NCBI GenBank assembly: GCA_963771595.1 | Contig: CAVYUC010000036.1 | Location: 59,308 to 123,307 of the forward strand | DNA from: CAVYUC01 sp963771595 | GTDB taxonomy: Bacteria > Bacteroidota > Bacteroidia > Bacteroidales > Prolixibacteraceae | Length of the DNA: 64,000 nt | Reading direction: 5' to 3' | In this document: one piece after another, positions 1 to 8,371 of the stretch | How positions within the stretch are numbered: the stretch's first letter is position 1 | Layout: each line of letters starts with the position of its first letter | Position numbers and translations under genes: made by a program | Notes under the pieces: generated by a model | The model's input: the letters and a program-made list of their open reading frames with translations, nothing else | The model's database searches: none | Told to the model about the DNA's origin: nothing

Positions 1-559
1 TAATCATCATTCCGGCTTGTTTAGCCGCTTTAATTCCAAGTTCGCCATCTTCAAATACCTGGCAAAACCGGGGTTCAACATCCATCAGGCGGGCACATTC
101 CAAAAATGTCTGAGGTTCCGGCTTATGGCTGGTCACATCGTCAGCCGAAACAATGGCATCAAAGTATTTCTTCAAATCCAGTGCTTCCAGTTGTACCTCG
201 GCACTTCTTCGGCTTGCTCCGGTTCCAACGGCCATGGGTAATTTCCCGTAAAATTCTTTTACAATTGAAATGACTTCATCCACCGGTTCCAGTAAATGTG
301 AAGAATTCCAGAATGATTCTTGCTTCTGTCGCACAATCTCTTCGGGATCAGCATCGATTTTATATTGCTCGATGATTCTTTTGGCAAATTCAATAGTTGG
401 TCTGCCGGTCATTTCGTATACAATTTTCGGGTCGAATTTAAATCCGTATTTGTCGCCAATCCTGTTCCAGGTAGCTACATGCACCGGCAGAGAGTTGGAC
501 AATGTTCCATCCAGATCAAAAATCAACGCCCTTGTTTCAGGGTAAACCTTTAATGTCAT
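1..559 (-). CDS. HAD-superfamily phosphatase, YqaB/beta-phosphoglucomutase-like (3' end cut off by window)
   Basis: About 186 N-terminal residues are visible. The gene reads leftward from an ATG at 559 and runs off the window edge without a stop. The HAD nucleophile motif FDLDGTLSN lies about 15 residues in, motif II is in PMAVGTGASRR, the motif III lysine in SHKPEP, and motif IV is FEDGELGIKAAKQAGM. The spacing and the GTGA segment resemble E. coli YqaB (fructose-1-phosphate/6-phosphogluconate phosphatase) and beta-phosphoglucomutase-like enzymes of HAD subfamily I. A small cytosolic sugar-phosphate phosphatase is the likely role; the substrate cannot be told from sequence. It is transcribed away from cydAB, with a 440-bp gap that holds a palindromic repeat. 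Confidence 0.85.
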   Translation of the reverse strand, partial: MTLKVYPETRALIFDLDGTLSNSLPVHVATWNRIGDKYGFKFDPKIVYEMTGRPTIEFAKRIIEQYKIDADPEEIVRQKQESFWNSSHLLEPVDEVISIVKEFYGKLPMAVGTGASRRSAEVQLEALDLKKYFDAIVSADDVTSHKPEPQTFLECARLMDVEPRFCQVFEDGELGIKAAKQAGMMI

Positions 560-720
560 TTTCAATAATTTGCAGGCAAAAGTAATACTTATGAAATGAA
601 TACGCAGCGCAGTCCCTGTTTTTAGGCAAAATTTAAATATAGTTTCAAAATTGGTTTGATGTTGATAACGGAAAGATGTATTCGGAAACTTTCAGAATTA
701 TATAAAAGAAAACACTGTGT

Positions 721-910
721 CCGGTGAAAAATAAAAATTGGAATAGAGCAGTAAGGAATGAAAATAGAATTGTTGATATTCAATAAAACAGAGTTTTGGG
801 CTAAAGCCTGGGTACTCCGTTGCCATAGCTAACCCCGGGATTAATCCCGGGGTTAGTGAAAGCCACATGTGTCGAGGGCTTTAGCCCAAAACTGAAAGTT
901 TTACCCCGAC
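721..910. repeat. Dispersed palindromic repeat, intact copy (REP/RAYT-type candidate)
   Basis: The block begins cggtgaaaaataa at 722. It contains outer inverted arms ttttgggctaaagcc (794-808) and ggctttagcccaaaa (877-891) around a perfect 28-bp palindrome at 829-856 centred on a CCCCGGG/CCCGGGG pair. A diverged copy of the same ~190-bp block lies at 24347-24537. It fills most of the 440-bp gap between the HAD gene and cydA, where no gene is apparent. The structure fits the non-autonomous palindromes mobilised by RAYT (REP-associated tyrosine) transposases, but no such transposase is in the window, so that link is inference. Confidence 0.7.
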
Positions 911-998
911 ACTAAAGAAAAGAAAAAACAAATCCATCAAACTGAAATGGCTTTTATATGTTGAATGTGGTACATAATAAAAACACAAAAATTGAACA

Positions 999-2309
999 AT
1001 GGATGAATTTTTGGCTGCGAGGCTGCAAATGGGTGTTTCACTGGGGTTTCATATCATTTTCGCCTGTATTGGAATGGTGATGCCCTGGTTTATGTTTGTG
1101 GCCGAATTAAAATGGATACGAACGCAAAATGAAATTTACCTCGATTTGGCCAAAGCATGGGCAAAAGGAGTAGCCATCTTTTTCGCCGTGGGAGCGGTTT
1201 CGGGAACAGTGCTTTCCTTTGAACTGGGATTGCTCTGGCCCACCTTTATGAAACATGCGGGGCCGATTTTTGGATTGCCGTTTTCATGGGAAGGTACGGC
1301 TTTCTTTCTGGAAGCCATTGCCATCGGATTGTTTTTGTACGGATGGAAACGGTTGAACAAATGGGTGCATTTGTATACCGGCCTGGTGGTGGGGATTGCA
1401 GGTGTATTATCCGGTATTTTTGTAATTTCAGCCAATTCGTGGATGAATGCGCCCAGCGGTTTCGATTGGGTAGATGGTAAGGCAATCAATATTGATCCGG
1501 TGGCAGCCATGTTTAATAAATCGTGGTTTGCACAGGCGCACCATATGATAATTGCTGCGTTTTCGGCAACCGGATTTGCGGTAGCCGGTGTCCATGCCAT
1601 ATTGTACCTTAAGAATAAACTTGAAATTCACCGGCGGGCGATTACCATTGCATTGGCCTTTGCTGCTGTGGCGGCGATACTTCAACCACTCAGCGGCGAC
1701 CATGCGGCTAAAAATGTGGCAAAAACCCAACCTGCAAAACTGGCGGCTTTCGAATCGCATTTTAAAACAGAAGAATCGGCGCCACTGATTATTGGCGGAA
1801 TTCCGGATGTGGAAGAACGAAAAGTGGATTATGCCATAAAAATTCCCGGATTCCTCAGTTTCCTGGCACATGGCGATTTTAAATCGGAAGTGAAAGGACT
1901 GGAAGAATTTCCCGAAGAGGAGTGGCCGTCGGTCCCGGTTGTTCATTTTTCGTTTCAGTTGATGGTGGCAATTGGCATGTTCCTGATGCTGATAGGAATT
2001 ATTTTCCTTGCCGGCACGTTCCGATGGAAGCACTGGCTCAAAAAACGCTGGTGGCTGAAACTGCTTGTTATCGCCACACCGCTGGGTTTTCTTGCCATAG
2101 AATTTGGATGGATGGTTACTGAAGTGGGACGGCAACCCTGGATTATTTACGGCATAATGAAAACCCGCGATTCGCTGACACCCATGCCGGGGATTCAATA
2201 TACATTTTACACGATTTCTGCTGTTTATCTGCTGCTTAGTTTTATTGTGATTTGGCTACTGCAGCGGCAGGTTACACTGTTACAATCAAAATACAAAACC
2301 AATGACTGA
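999..2309 (+). CDS. cydA: Cytochrome bd-type quinol oxidase subunit I
   Basis: The 436-aa integral membrane subunit carries the haems and quinol site of a cytochrome bd terminal oxidase, which reduces oxygen to water at low oxygen tension. His18 in GFHIIFACIG is the N-terminal haem-ligand region. The ELGLLWPTF and SWEGTAFFLEA glutamates and the GRQPWIIYGIMKTRDSLTP segment are all hallmarks of CydA. It is shorter than E. coli CydA (about 520 aa) because the Q-loop/C-terminal insertion is missing, as in the short-Q-loop (CIO-like) branch. The stop overlaps the cydB start by 8 nt, so the two are translationally coupled. Confidence 0.97.
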   Translation: MDEFLAARLQMGVSLGFHIIFACIGMVMPWFMFVAELKWIRTQNEIYLDLAKAWAKGVAIFFAVGAVSGTVLSFELGLLWPTFMKHAGPIFGLPFSWEGTAFFLEAIAIGLFLYGWKRLNKWVHLYTGLVVGIAGVLSGIFVISANSWMNAPSGFDWVDGKAINIDPVAAMFNKSWFAQAHHMIIAAFSATGFAVAGVHAILYLKNKLEIHRRAITIALAFAAVAAILQPLSGDHAAKNVAKTQPAKLAAFESHFKTEESAPLIIGGIPDVEERKVDYAIKIPGFLSFLAHGDFKSEVKGLEEFPEEEWPSVPVVHFSFQLMVAIGMFLMLIGIIFLAGTFRWKHWLKKRWWLKLLVIATPLGFLAIEFGWMVTEVGRQPWIIYGIMKTRDSLTPMPGIQYTFYTISAVYLLLSFIVIWLLQRQVTLLQSKYKTND

Positions 2310-3300
2310 AGTAATTTTTATCATACTTTCCATTTCGCTGCTGTTGTACGTCCTGCTTGGCGGTGCTGATTTCGGCGGCGGTATTCTTGAGCTGATTTCA
2401 AGAGATAAGGATTCTGAAATTGTGTCAAAAGCAATTGCCCCGGTGTGGGAAGCCAACCACATGTGGCTGATATTGGTAGTGGTTATATTATTTGTAGGCT
2501 TTCCTCCGGTGTATACCACTATTCTGACCATTTTTCATATTCCTGTTTTGCTGGCATTAATCGGCATTATTCTCCGCGGTTCGGCTTTCACTTTCCGTCA
2601 TTACGATATTGAAGAGGAACGTCCAAAGGCTGTTTATTCCTTTATTTTTCAATATTCAAGTCTGTTAACTACCTTTTTTCTTGGTGTAACGGTTGGCGGC
2701 ATTATTTTGGGCGAAGCAACACTGGATTTCAGCCTTGGTTTTTACCAGGTTTACATTCACCCGTGGTTTAACCTGTTTTGTTTTAGTATGGGAGTATTTT
2801 TAGTGTTCTTGTTTTCATTCCTTGCGAATATTTATACGTTGGGCGAGGCAAAGGAAGAAAAGCAAATTAAAGCATTCTCAAAAGTGGCAAAGGTTTTAAT
2901 TGTGTTGCTTGTTGTTGCCGGTGGTTTGGTATTTTTAACTGCCGAACTGCAGGGCCACCCTTTGCTGAGTGAGTTTTATCATTCAGCCACCAGTATTGTA
3001 AGCATCATTCTCGCTACTGTGGCCTTACCCGTGCTTTGGATGAACCTCGATAAAAGAAAGCCAAATCTGGTGCGGATAGTGGCCGGATTTCAAACCACGA
3101 TGATTGTGCTGGGATGGTTTGCCATTCAGCTTCCGGTGCTGGTGCGGATTAAGGACGGGGAAAATATCACCATACAAAATTCAGGGGCGCCGCATCAAAC
3201 CCAGTATTACCTGCTGATTGCACTTATAGTTGGGGTTTTAATCATTTTTCCTTCAATTGCTTACCTGTACAAAATTTTTAAATTCAGCAGTAAATCCTGA
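2302..3300 (+). CDS. cydB: Cytochrome bd-type quinol oxidase subunit II
   Basis: This 332-aa polytopic membrane protein is the structural partner of CydA. The N-terminus has the family pattern YVLLGGADFGGGILEL, followed by PVWEANHMWLI and the GFPPVYTT segment typical of CydB. About eight hydrophobic helices are visible. Its ATG lies inside the last codons of cydA (8-nt overlap). No small cydX-like ORF follows before the next gene at 3417; the gap contains only AT-rich sequence. Confidence 0.97.
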   Translation: MTEVIFIILSISLLLYVLLGGADFGGGILELISRDKDSEIVSKAIAPVWEANHMWLILVVVILFVGFPPVYTTILTIFHIPVLLALIGIILRGSAFTFRHYDIEEERPKAVYSFIFQYSSLLTTFFLGVTVGGIILGEATLDFSLGFYQVYIHPWFNLFCFSMGVFLVFLFSFLANIYTLGEAKEEKQIKAFSKVAKVLIVLLVVAGGLVFLTAELQGHPLLSEFYHSATSIVSIILATVALPVLWMNLDKRKPNLVRIVAGFQTTMIVLGWFAIQLPVLVRIKDGENITIQNSGAPHQTQYYLLIALIVGVLIIFPSIAYLYKIFKFSSKS

Positions 3301-3416
3301 ATTTAAAGTATAGCTGTCCATTAAAACTTTGATTGAAATCCTGATGGAATTTCCGTTGAAATCCATCATTTTTTTATATTTACAGGGATATTCTAAACCA
3401 ATTAAAAATTCATAAT

Positions 3417-4220
3417 ATGAAATTAATTCCGATTTTGCTATTCTGTTTTATTGCCACATCACTTTTAGGAAATACAGGAGATAGTTCCAAAAAAAAATCC
3501 CAATGGACCCTGGTCTGGGAAGATAATTTTAACGGCAGCGGCCTTCCCGATAAAGATATCTGGAGTTTCGAGGAAGGGTACATACGAAATAAGGAAGCAC
3601 AGTATTACACAAAAGAACGTACCGAAAATGCACGGGTAGAAAACGGTAATCTGATTATTGAAGCGCGGAAAGACAACTGGCAGGGAAATAAAATTACTTC
3701 GGCAAGTGTACATACCTACGGAAAAAAGAGTGTGTTGTATGGCCGAGTGGAGGTTCGGGCGAAATTACCCACCGGCAGCGGGACATGGCCTGCCATCTGG
3801 ATGCTCGGCGATGTGGTAAAAAACGGAACCGGCTGGCCTGCCTGCGGTGAAATTGATATCATGGAAAATGTTGGTTTCGACCCTGAAATTATTCATGCCA
3901 ATATTCATACAAAAGCCTACAATCATGTGAAAGGCACCAACAAGGGAAATAAAATTGAAATTGATAAGCCATGGGAAGATTTCCACGTATACGCCATTGA
4001 ATGGTTCGAAGATAAAATTGATTTTTTTGTGGATGATACCAAATACTTTACCTTCGAAAATGAGCACACAGGCAATGCTGCCTGGCCCTTTGACAAACCG
4101 CATTATTTAATCCTGAACCTGGCCATTGGCGGCGGATGGGGCGGACAGGAAGGAGTTGATGAATCCATCTTTCCGCAGAAATATTACATCGATTACGTAA
4201 AAGTGTACAAACAAAAATAG
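3417..4220 (+). CDS. GH16 endo-beta-1,3-glucanase (laminarinase-like), secreted
   Basis: The 267-aa protein begins with a signal peptide (MKLIPILLFCFIATSLLG). The rest is a single GH16 beta-jelly-roll: WTLVWEDNFNG at the N-terminus, RAKLPTGSGTWPAIWMLG, and the catalytic GEIDIMENVG motif with E145 as nucleophile, D147, and E150 as acid/base. The C-terminal segments KPHYLILNLAIGGGWGG and YIDYVKVYKQ are typical of bacterial laminarinases. It should hydrolyse beta-1,3-glucans such as laminarin outside the cytoplasm. No T9SS tail or carbohydrate-binding module is present. A frameshifted beta-helix gene follows after 4 nt, so the two probably form an operon. Confidence 0.93.
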   Translation: MKLIPILLFCFIATSLLGNTGDSSKKKSQWTLVWEDNFNGSGLPDKDIWSFEEGYIRNKEAQYYTKERTENARVENGNLIIEARKDNWQGNKITSASVHTYGKKSVLYGRVEVRAKLPTGSGTWPAIWMLGDVVKNGTGWPACGEIDIMENVGFDPEIIHANIHTKAYNHVKGTNKGNKIEIDKPWEDFHVYAIEWFEDKIDFFVDDTKYFTFENEHTGNAAWPFDKPHYLILNLAIGGGWGGQEGVDESIFPQKYYIDYVKVYKQK

Positions 4221-4224
4221 AATT

Positions 4225-6049
4225 ATGAGGACAACAGGAATATTAATCGTACTGGTTGTTTATGCTGCAATTTTAAAAGCTCAGCCATCGGGAGGTCCAT
4301 ATGGTCCCATTCAGCAGAATTATGCTGTTCCTGAAATTGCAGGAACGGTTTATTTTGCAGCACCGGATGGAAATGCTGATGCTTTGGGAACCTCAGTCGA
4401 TAATCCAACAACTATAGAAGCTGCCGTTAATAAAGCCATCACCGGTGATGCAATTGTGTTGCGCGGTGGAACCTACCGGACCGGTAATCTTATTTTCAAT
4501 CAGGGAATAACGCTGCAACCGTATAAGGAGGAACAACCGGTTTTTAAAGGGACCAAAGTTGCCAGCAGACTGGAAAAACCTTCATAACGGGCTTTGGCAG
4601 ACCAATTGGGAAAATTTGTTCCCGTCGAAACCTGCCAGATGGTGGATTAAAGAGCGAAACATCAACCGGACACCAATGCACAGGTTCAATAACGATATGG
4701 TTTTTATCAATGGAAAGTATCTTCAGTCGGCAGGATGGGCAGGTGAGGTGGATGAAAATTCGTATTATATCGACTACGAGGCCAAACAGGTTTATATAGG
4801 TGTTGACCCGACGGATAAACTGGTGGAAATAACTGCTTATGATGGTGCATTGATTCGTACAAACGAAGAAGCTAACAATAAGGAGCCGGATGGAATCGGA
4901 CCTGTGATTAAAGGGATTACATTTACCCAGTATGCTTACCGGGCACTGGAGGTGGAAGGATTTACGCCAAACGGTATTGCCGCTGAAGAAACTTTCGGAA
5001 AGGATGTAGTGGGCACAACCATTGAGAATTGCGAAATATCGCATTGCTCGCGGGTGGCCGCCTATTTGCGGGGCGACAGGCTCACCATCCGCAATTGCAA
5101 AGTCATCGATACCAGCACCGAAGGAATTTACATCCAGAGTTCGAGTGATGTGCTGCTGGAAAAAAATATATTTACCCGTAACAATGTGGAGCAAATTACG
5201 GGTTATTATCCGGCAGCAGTGAAGATTTTTAATCAGACCCACCGGGTAAGATGCAATGATAATTTAATTATGGATTTACCCTATTCCAACGGAATCTGGT
5301 ATGATGTAGGCAATGTGGACGGGGTTTTTACCAACAATTGGGTGGAAGGAGTTGGCAACAATGACGGGGATTTTAACCATAATACCGCCTGGAACGGCAA
5401 CAACGGTTTCTTTTTCGAAATCTCGAAGGGCGCCATTTGTGCCGGAAATGTGTTTGTAAACTGCGATAACGGAATTTTTATTCTAAACAGTTCCAACGTG
5501 CAGGTGTATCAAAATACATTTGTGAACAGCCTGGCTGTTTTTGCCCGCGATGAGCGTAGCGCTGTGGGCGATCATTTTGGCTGGCATCCCAGTACCGGAC
5601 CTGGTGTTGACGAACGCGTGGGGCATGTTTTTATGAATAATCTTTTAACCAAAACCGAAGACAGCAACTGGCCGCTGCTGTTTATCTGGCAGCCCGATGC
5701 GTTGTGCCAAAAGCTGGACGAACCGGCACTGAAGAAACTGGATTTCAATGTTTATGTGAGTGACGACCAGCCTGTTATCTGGCTTAGCCAGTTTTTAAAC
5801 GGAAAGTGCCAGACATCATTTAATACTCCCGGTGAACTGCATAATGCCATTGCTGATTATTCGGGGAATAGCAAATCGTACATTAACTATCACGGATTAT
5901 TGTTTAAAGGAAACGAGCTTGGAAATTATCAGTTGTTAAACGGGTTTCCGGGAAGTAATGCGGCAACAAAACCAGATAAGAAAATTACTGATTTGCTGCG
6001 GGTCCGGTCCAAACAACTTTATCCGGGTGCTTATCCGTCGGAAGAATAA
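4225..6049 (+). pseudogene. Secreted right-handed beta-helix protein, split by a +1 frameshift
   Basis: The first part (4225-4587) has a signal peptide and the opening of a parallel beta-helix protein (TVYFAAPDGNADALGTSVDNP, AITGDAIVLRGGTYR). It ends at a premature stop. The remainder (to 6049, about 490 aa) continues one frame later with beta-helix rungs such as GITFTQYAYRALEV, TIENCEISHCSRVAAY and IRNCKVIDTSTEGIYI. Removing one base near 4565 restores a single ~605-aa protein reading ...KVASDWKNLHNGLWQTNW. The fold is that of polysaccharide lyases and glycan-binding beta-helix proteins; the activity is not recognised. It sits directly behind the laminarinase. Either it is a recent pseudogene or the extra base is a sequencing error. 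Confidence 0.7.
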
Positions 6050-6053
6050 AAAT

Positions 6054-6087
6054 AAAAATGCCGCGGGAAGTTACCTGCGGCATTTTT
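6054..6087. terminator. Bidirectional intrinsic terminator between convergent genes
   Basis: Perfect 11-bp arms aaaaatgccgc (6054-6064) and gcggcattttt (6077-6087) enclose a 12-nt loop, with A and T tracts at both sides. It lies between the ends of the beta-helix gene (6049, plus) and the GH5 gene (6109, minus) and can serve both. Confidence 0.85.
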
Positions 6088-6108
6088 ATTTTTATACGCA
6101 TCCGGAAA

Positions 6109-7836
6109 TCAGCGCTTCATTATTTTAGCTGAATACTTCTTATTGTTGCCCGAAAGCTGAAGAAAATAAACCCCCGGAGCAAAATCACTGATACTAATTT
6201 GATTGACATTTTGATGAAGCTCCGTTGAATAAACCATAACTCCGTTTATGTTTATAATTGAGACATTATGGAAATCATCCAGGTTGTTTATTGTAATTTC
6301 ATTATCCGCAGGGTTAGGATAGAAGCTGGTTTTGTAGGATGGATGAATTACGGCTTTTGTTGGCGGAACAAGTACAATCTCCTCCAGTTTGATATCCGTG
6401 ATGGTCAAATTAGCAGCAGATAGCCCCAAATCAAAAACAATACGCGCTGAATTATCGGTTTGTGCCATATCAAAAACAAAGGTGTAAACGGCAAACGTAT
6501 CTGCGATATTTGCGGAATTATAGCCACTGTAAGCCGACCAGGGATCTTTGTTCATCCCAACGTAGGTAGTGAGGCTGCGTGCTGCATCGGCTTTTGCTTT
6601 AAAGGAGAACCTGTATTTTTTACCTTCCTTTAAAGCCATGTTGTTTTTCACCAGTTGAATGTGCCAGCCTTCGGTACTGGCGCTGTTGATGTTGATGTTA
6701 AGTCCGCCGTTTTCCCTGACCATACTTGCAGATGCAGTACCGTTTGTGTTTAAACCCCAGCCATCGTTTGATGATTGAAAATTGGAAGTATAAACCGGAG
6801 TTCCTTCATAATGCGCCGGTTCCGGCATTTGGTTATGCAGCAGGGCGTCAACAAGCTGCTCGTTAAATGTTTTGGTTGAAGGATTGTAAATACCAAATCC
6901 GGCGCTGAATTCCCAGTAGGCCCAGCTCCAGCCCAGTTCTTCGAAATAACGGGAAAGAAAAGTGGTCCATTTTTCACGTGAGTCAATATCTGCAGTGCTG
7001 TAGGCGCCGAACTCGCCAATATGAACCGGAATGTTTTCCTGTTTGCTGACCGCCTCAAGTGGAGCAAATTCCTGGCGCATGACATCGCGTTCCGTTTCCG
7101 AATCATTCCATTTTGTTCCCAGCCATGCATCGGCATCGCTTCCAACCCAATCAGCGCCCTGGTGGGTAAACTGGAACGGATTGTAGTAGTGCACAGTTAA
7201 TATGATGTTTTCATCTTCAGGGATTTCAAGTGAAGATAATCCTCCCAAACCACCATATTCCGGCGTTCCAACCAGTACTATTCTTCCCGGATTATCAACG
7301 CGTATAGTATCCAATACTTCCGGTACAAGTTCGTTCCAGACCCCGGCGGTTATGTTTCCATGCGGTTCATTTAGAATTTCGAAAAGCAAACTATCGGGGT
7401 AATCCTTAAAGAATTCCGAAATCTGTTTCCATTGCGACAGAAACCGCTCTTTTTGACCAGCCGGATCCTCAGACAATAAATCGTGATGATGCATGTTGAT
7501 AATGGCATACAATCCATTATTCAGCGCTGAATCAACCACCTGTTTGATGCGGCTTAAAAAAGAATTGTAAATGGTGTAGGGTGGCACCGAGGAGCTTCTT
7601 GCAGCCGGTTCCCAGCGAATTGGAATCCGAACGTGGTTGAAACCCAAATCAGCAATAATTTTAGCATACTCTGGTTTCCATGGATTGCCCCACTCATTTT
7701 CGGTTGGAGCTTCAAACATGTTACCGTAATTGATTCCCCTTCCCAGTTGTTCATTAATTTCAAAAGCTTTTTGGCGGGTTTGTGCGTTTAATGAAACAGC
7801 AGCAACTATGAAAAGCAACGTCAGAATTTTTTTCAT
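6109..7836 (-). CDS. GH5 endoglucanase-type glycoside hydrolase with T9SS sorting domain
   Basis: 575 aa. Residues 1-19 are a signal peptide. Residues ~25-330 form a GH5 barrel with conserved R70 (NHVRIPIRW), acid/base E157 in EILNEP, H216-Y217, and nucleophile E275 in VHIGEFGAY. Residues ~345-490 look like a CBM4/9-type carbohydrate-binding beta-sandwich (FQSSNDGWGLNTNG..., WHIQLVKNN). The last ~75 residues (FYPNPADNEITI... to SAKIMKR) are a type A C-terminal domain for type IX secretion. The enzyme should therefore be exported and act on beta-glucans or related beta-mannans/xylans at or beyond the cell surface; the exact substrate is not determined. It converges on the GH16/beta-helix operon. 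Confidence 0.92.
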   Translation of the reverse strand: MKKILTLLFIVAAVSLNAQTRQKAFEINEQLGRGINYGNMFEAPTENEWGNPWKPEYAKIIADLGFNHVRIPIRWEPAARSSSVPPYTIYNSFLSRIKQVVDSALNNGLYAIINMHHHDLLSEDPAGQKERFLSQWKQISEFFKDYPDSLLFEILNEPHGNITAGVWNELVPEVLDTIRVDNPGRIVLVGTPEYGGLGGLSSLEIPEDENIILTVHYYNPFQFTHQGADWVGSDADAWLGTKWNDSETERDVMRQEFAPLEAVSKQENIPVHIGEFGAYSTADIDSREKWTTFLSRYFEELGWSWAYWEFSAGFGIYNPSTKTFNEQLVDALLHNQMPEPAHYEGTPVYTSNFQSSNDGWGLNTNGTASASMVRENGGLNININSASTEGWHIQLVKNNMALKEGKKYRFSFKAKADAARSLTTYVGMNKDPWSAYSGYNSANIADTFAVYTFVFDMAQTDNSARIVFDLGLSAANLTITDIKLEEIVLVPPTKAVIHPSYKTSFYPNPADNEITINNLDDFHNVSIININGVMVYSTELHQNVNQISISDFAPGVYFLQLSGNNKKYSAKIMKR

Positions 7837-7956
7837 TTTTTCAGGTTTTAATGTTTACAAAAAAAATGGTGATGGCACAAAATAAGCAAAAAAGCCAGAG
7901 GTAAAAAATGGCTGGTAAACATGAAAATGAAAAAATCGACAAATGAAAAAAACTGA

Positions 7957-8361
7957 TTATTTTTCAACCGGAATGTTCAGGTACTGGCGTATTTTTTTCA
8001 AAAATTCGTTTTTTCGGATAGGTTTCACAATATAATCGTTGCAGCCTGAATGTAAAGCTTCAATCCGGTCGCTTTCGAAAACATAGGCAGTTTGCGCAAT
8101 TATCGGAATTTCTGTGTTAAATTCCCTAATTAGGTAAGTTGCTTCAACGCCGCCCATTACAGGCATTTTTAAATCCATCAGAATTAAATCTATTTCGGGA
8201 GTGTTTTTAACCAGCTCAATCGTTTCCTTACCGTCAACTGTCCGAAGTACTTTGCACTCTTCCTTTAACAGCAGAATTTCAAGATAGGAAAAACTGATGT
8301 CGTCATCTTCGGCAACAAGTACAACCTTTTGAGCATTTATTTCTTTGTTTAATTCCTTCAT
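7957..8361 (-). CDS. Stand-alone response-regulator receiver protein (CheY-like)
   Basis: 134 aa consisting of one receiver domain and no output domain. Acidic residues AEDDD are at the start of the domain, the phospho-acceptor is D63 in LILMDLKMP, the conserved threonine is T91 and the lysine is K113 in DYIVKPI. It starts 10 nt behind the hybrid kinase gene, so the two are one operon. It probably receives phosphoryl groups from that kinase; such single-domain receivers are commonly the last element of hybrid-kinase relays in Bacteroidota. The downstream target is unknown. Confidence 0.9.
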   Translation of the reverse strand: MKELNKEINAQKVVLVAEDDDISFSYLEILLLKEECKVLRTVDGKETIELVKNTPEIDLILMDLKMPVMGGVEATYLIREFNTEIPIIAQTAYVFESDRIEALHSGCNDYIVKPIRKNEFLKKIRQYLNIPVEK

Positions 8362-8371
8362 TCTGTGTTGT

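Noticed and set aside
1136..1600. Long ORF antisense to cydA
   Set aside because: It lies wholly within a strongly supported gene and its translation has no domain character.
4559..4590. Programmed ribosomal frameshift in the beta-helix gene
   Set aside because: No slippery heptamer is present at the junction; a single-base insertion explains it better.
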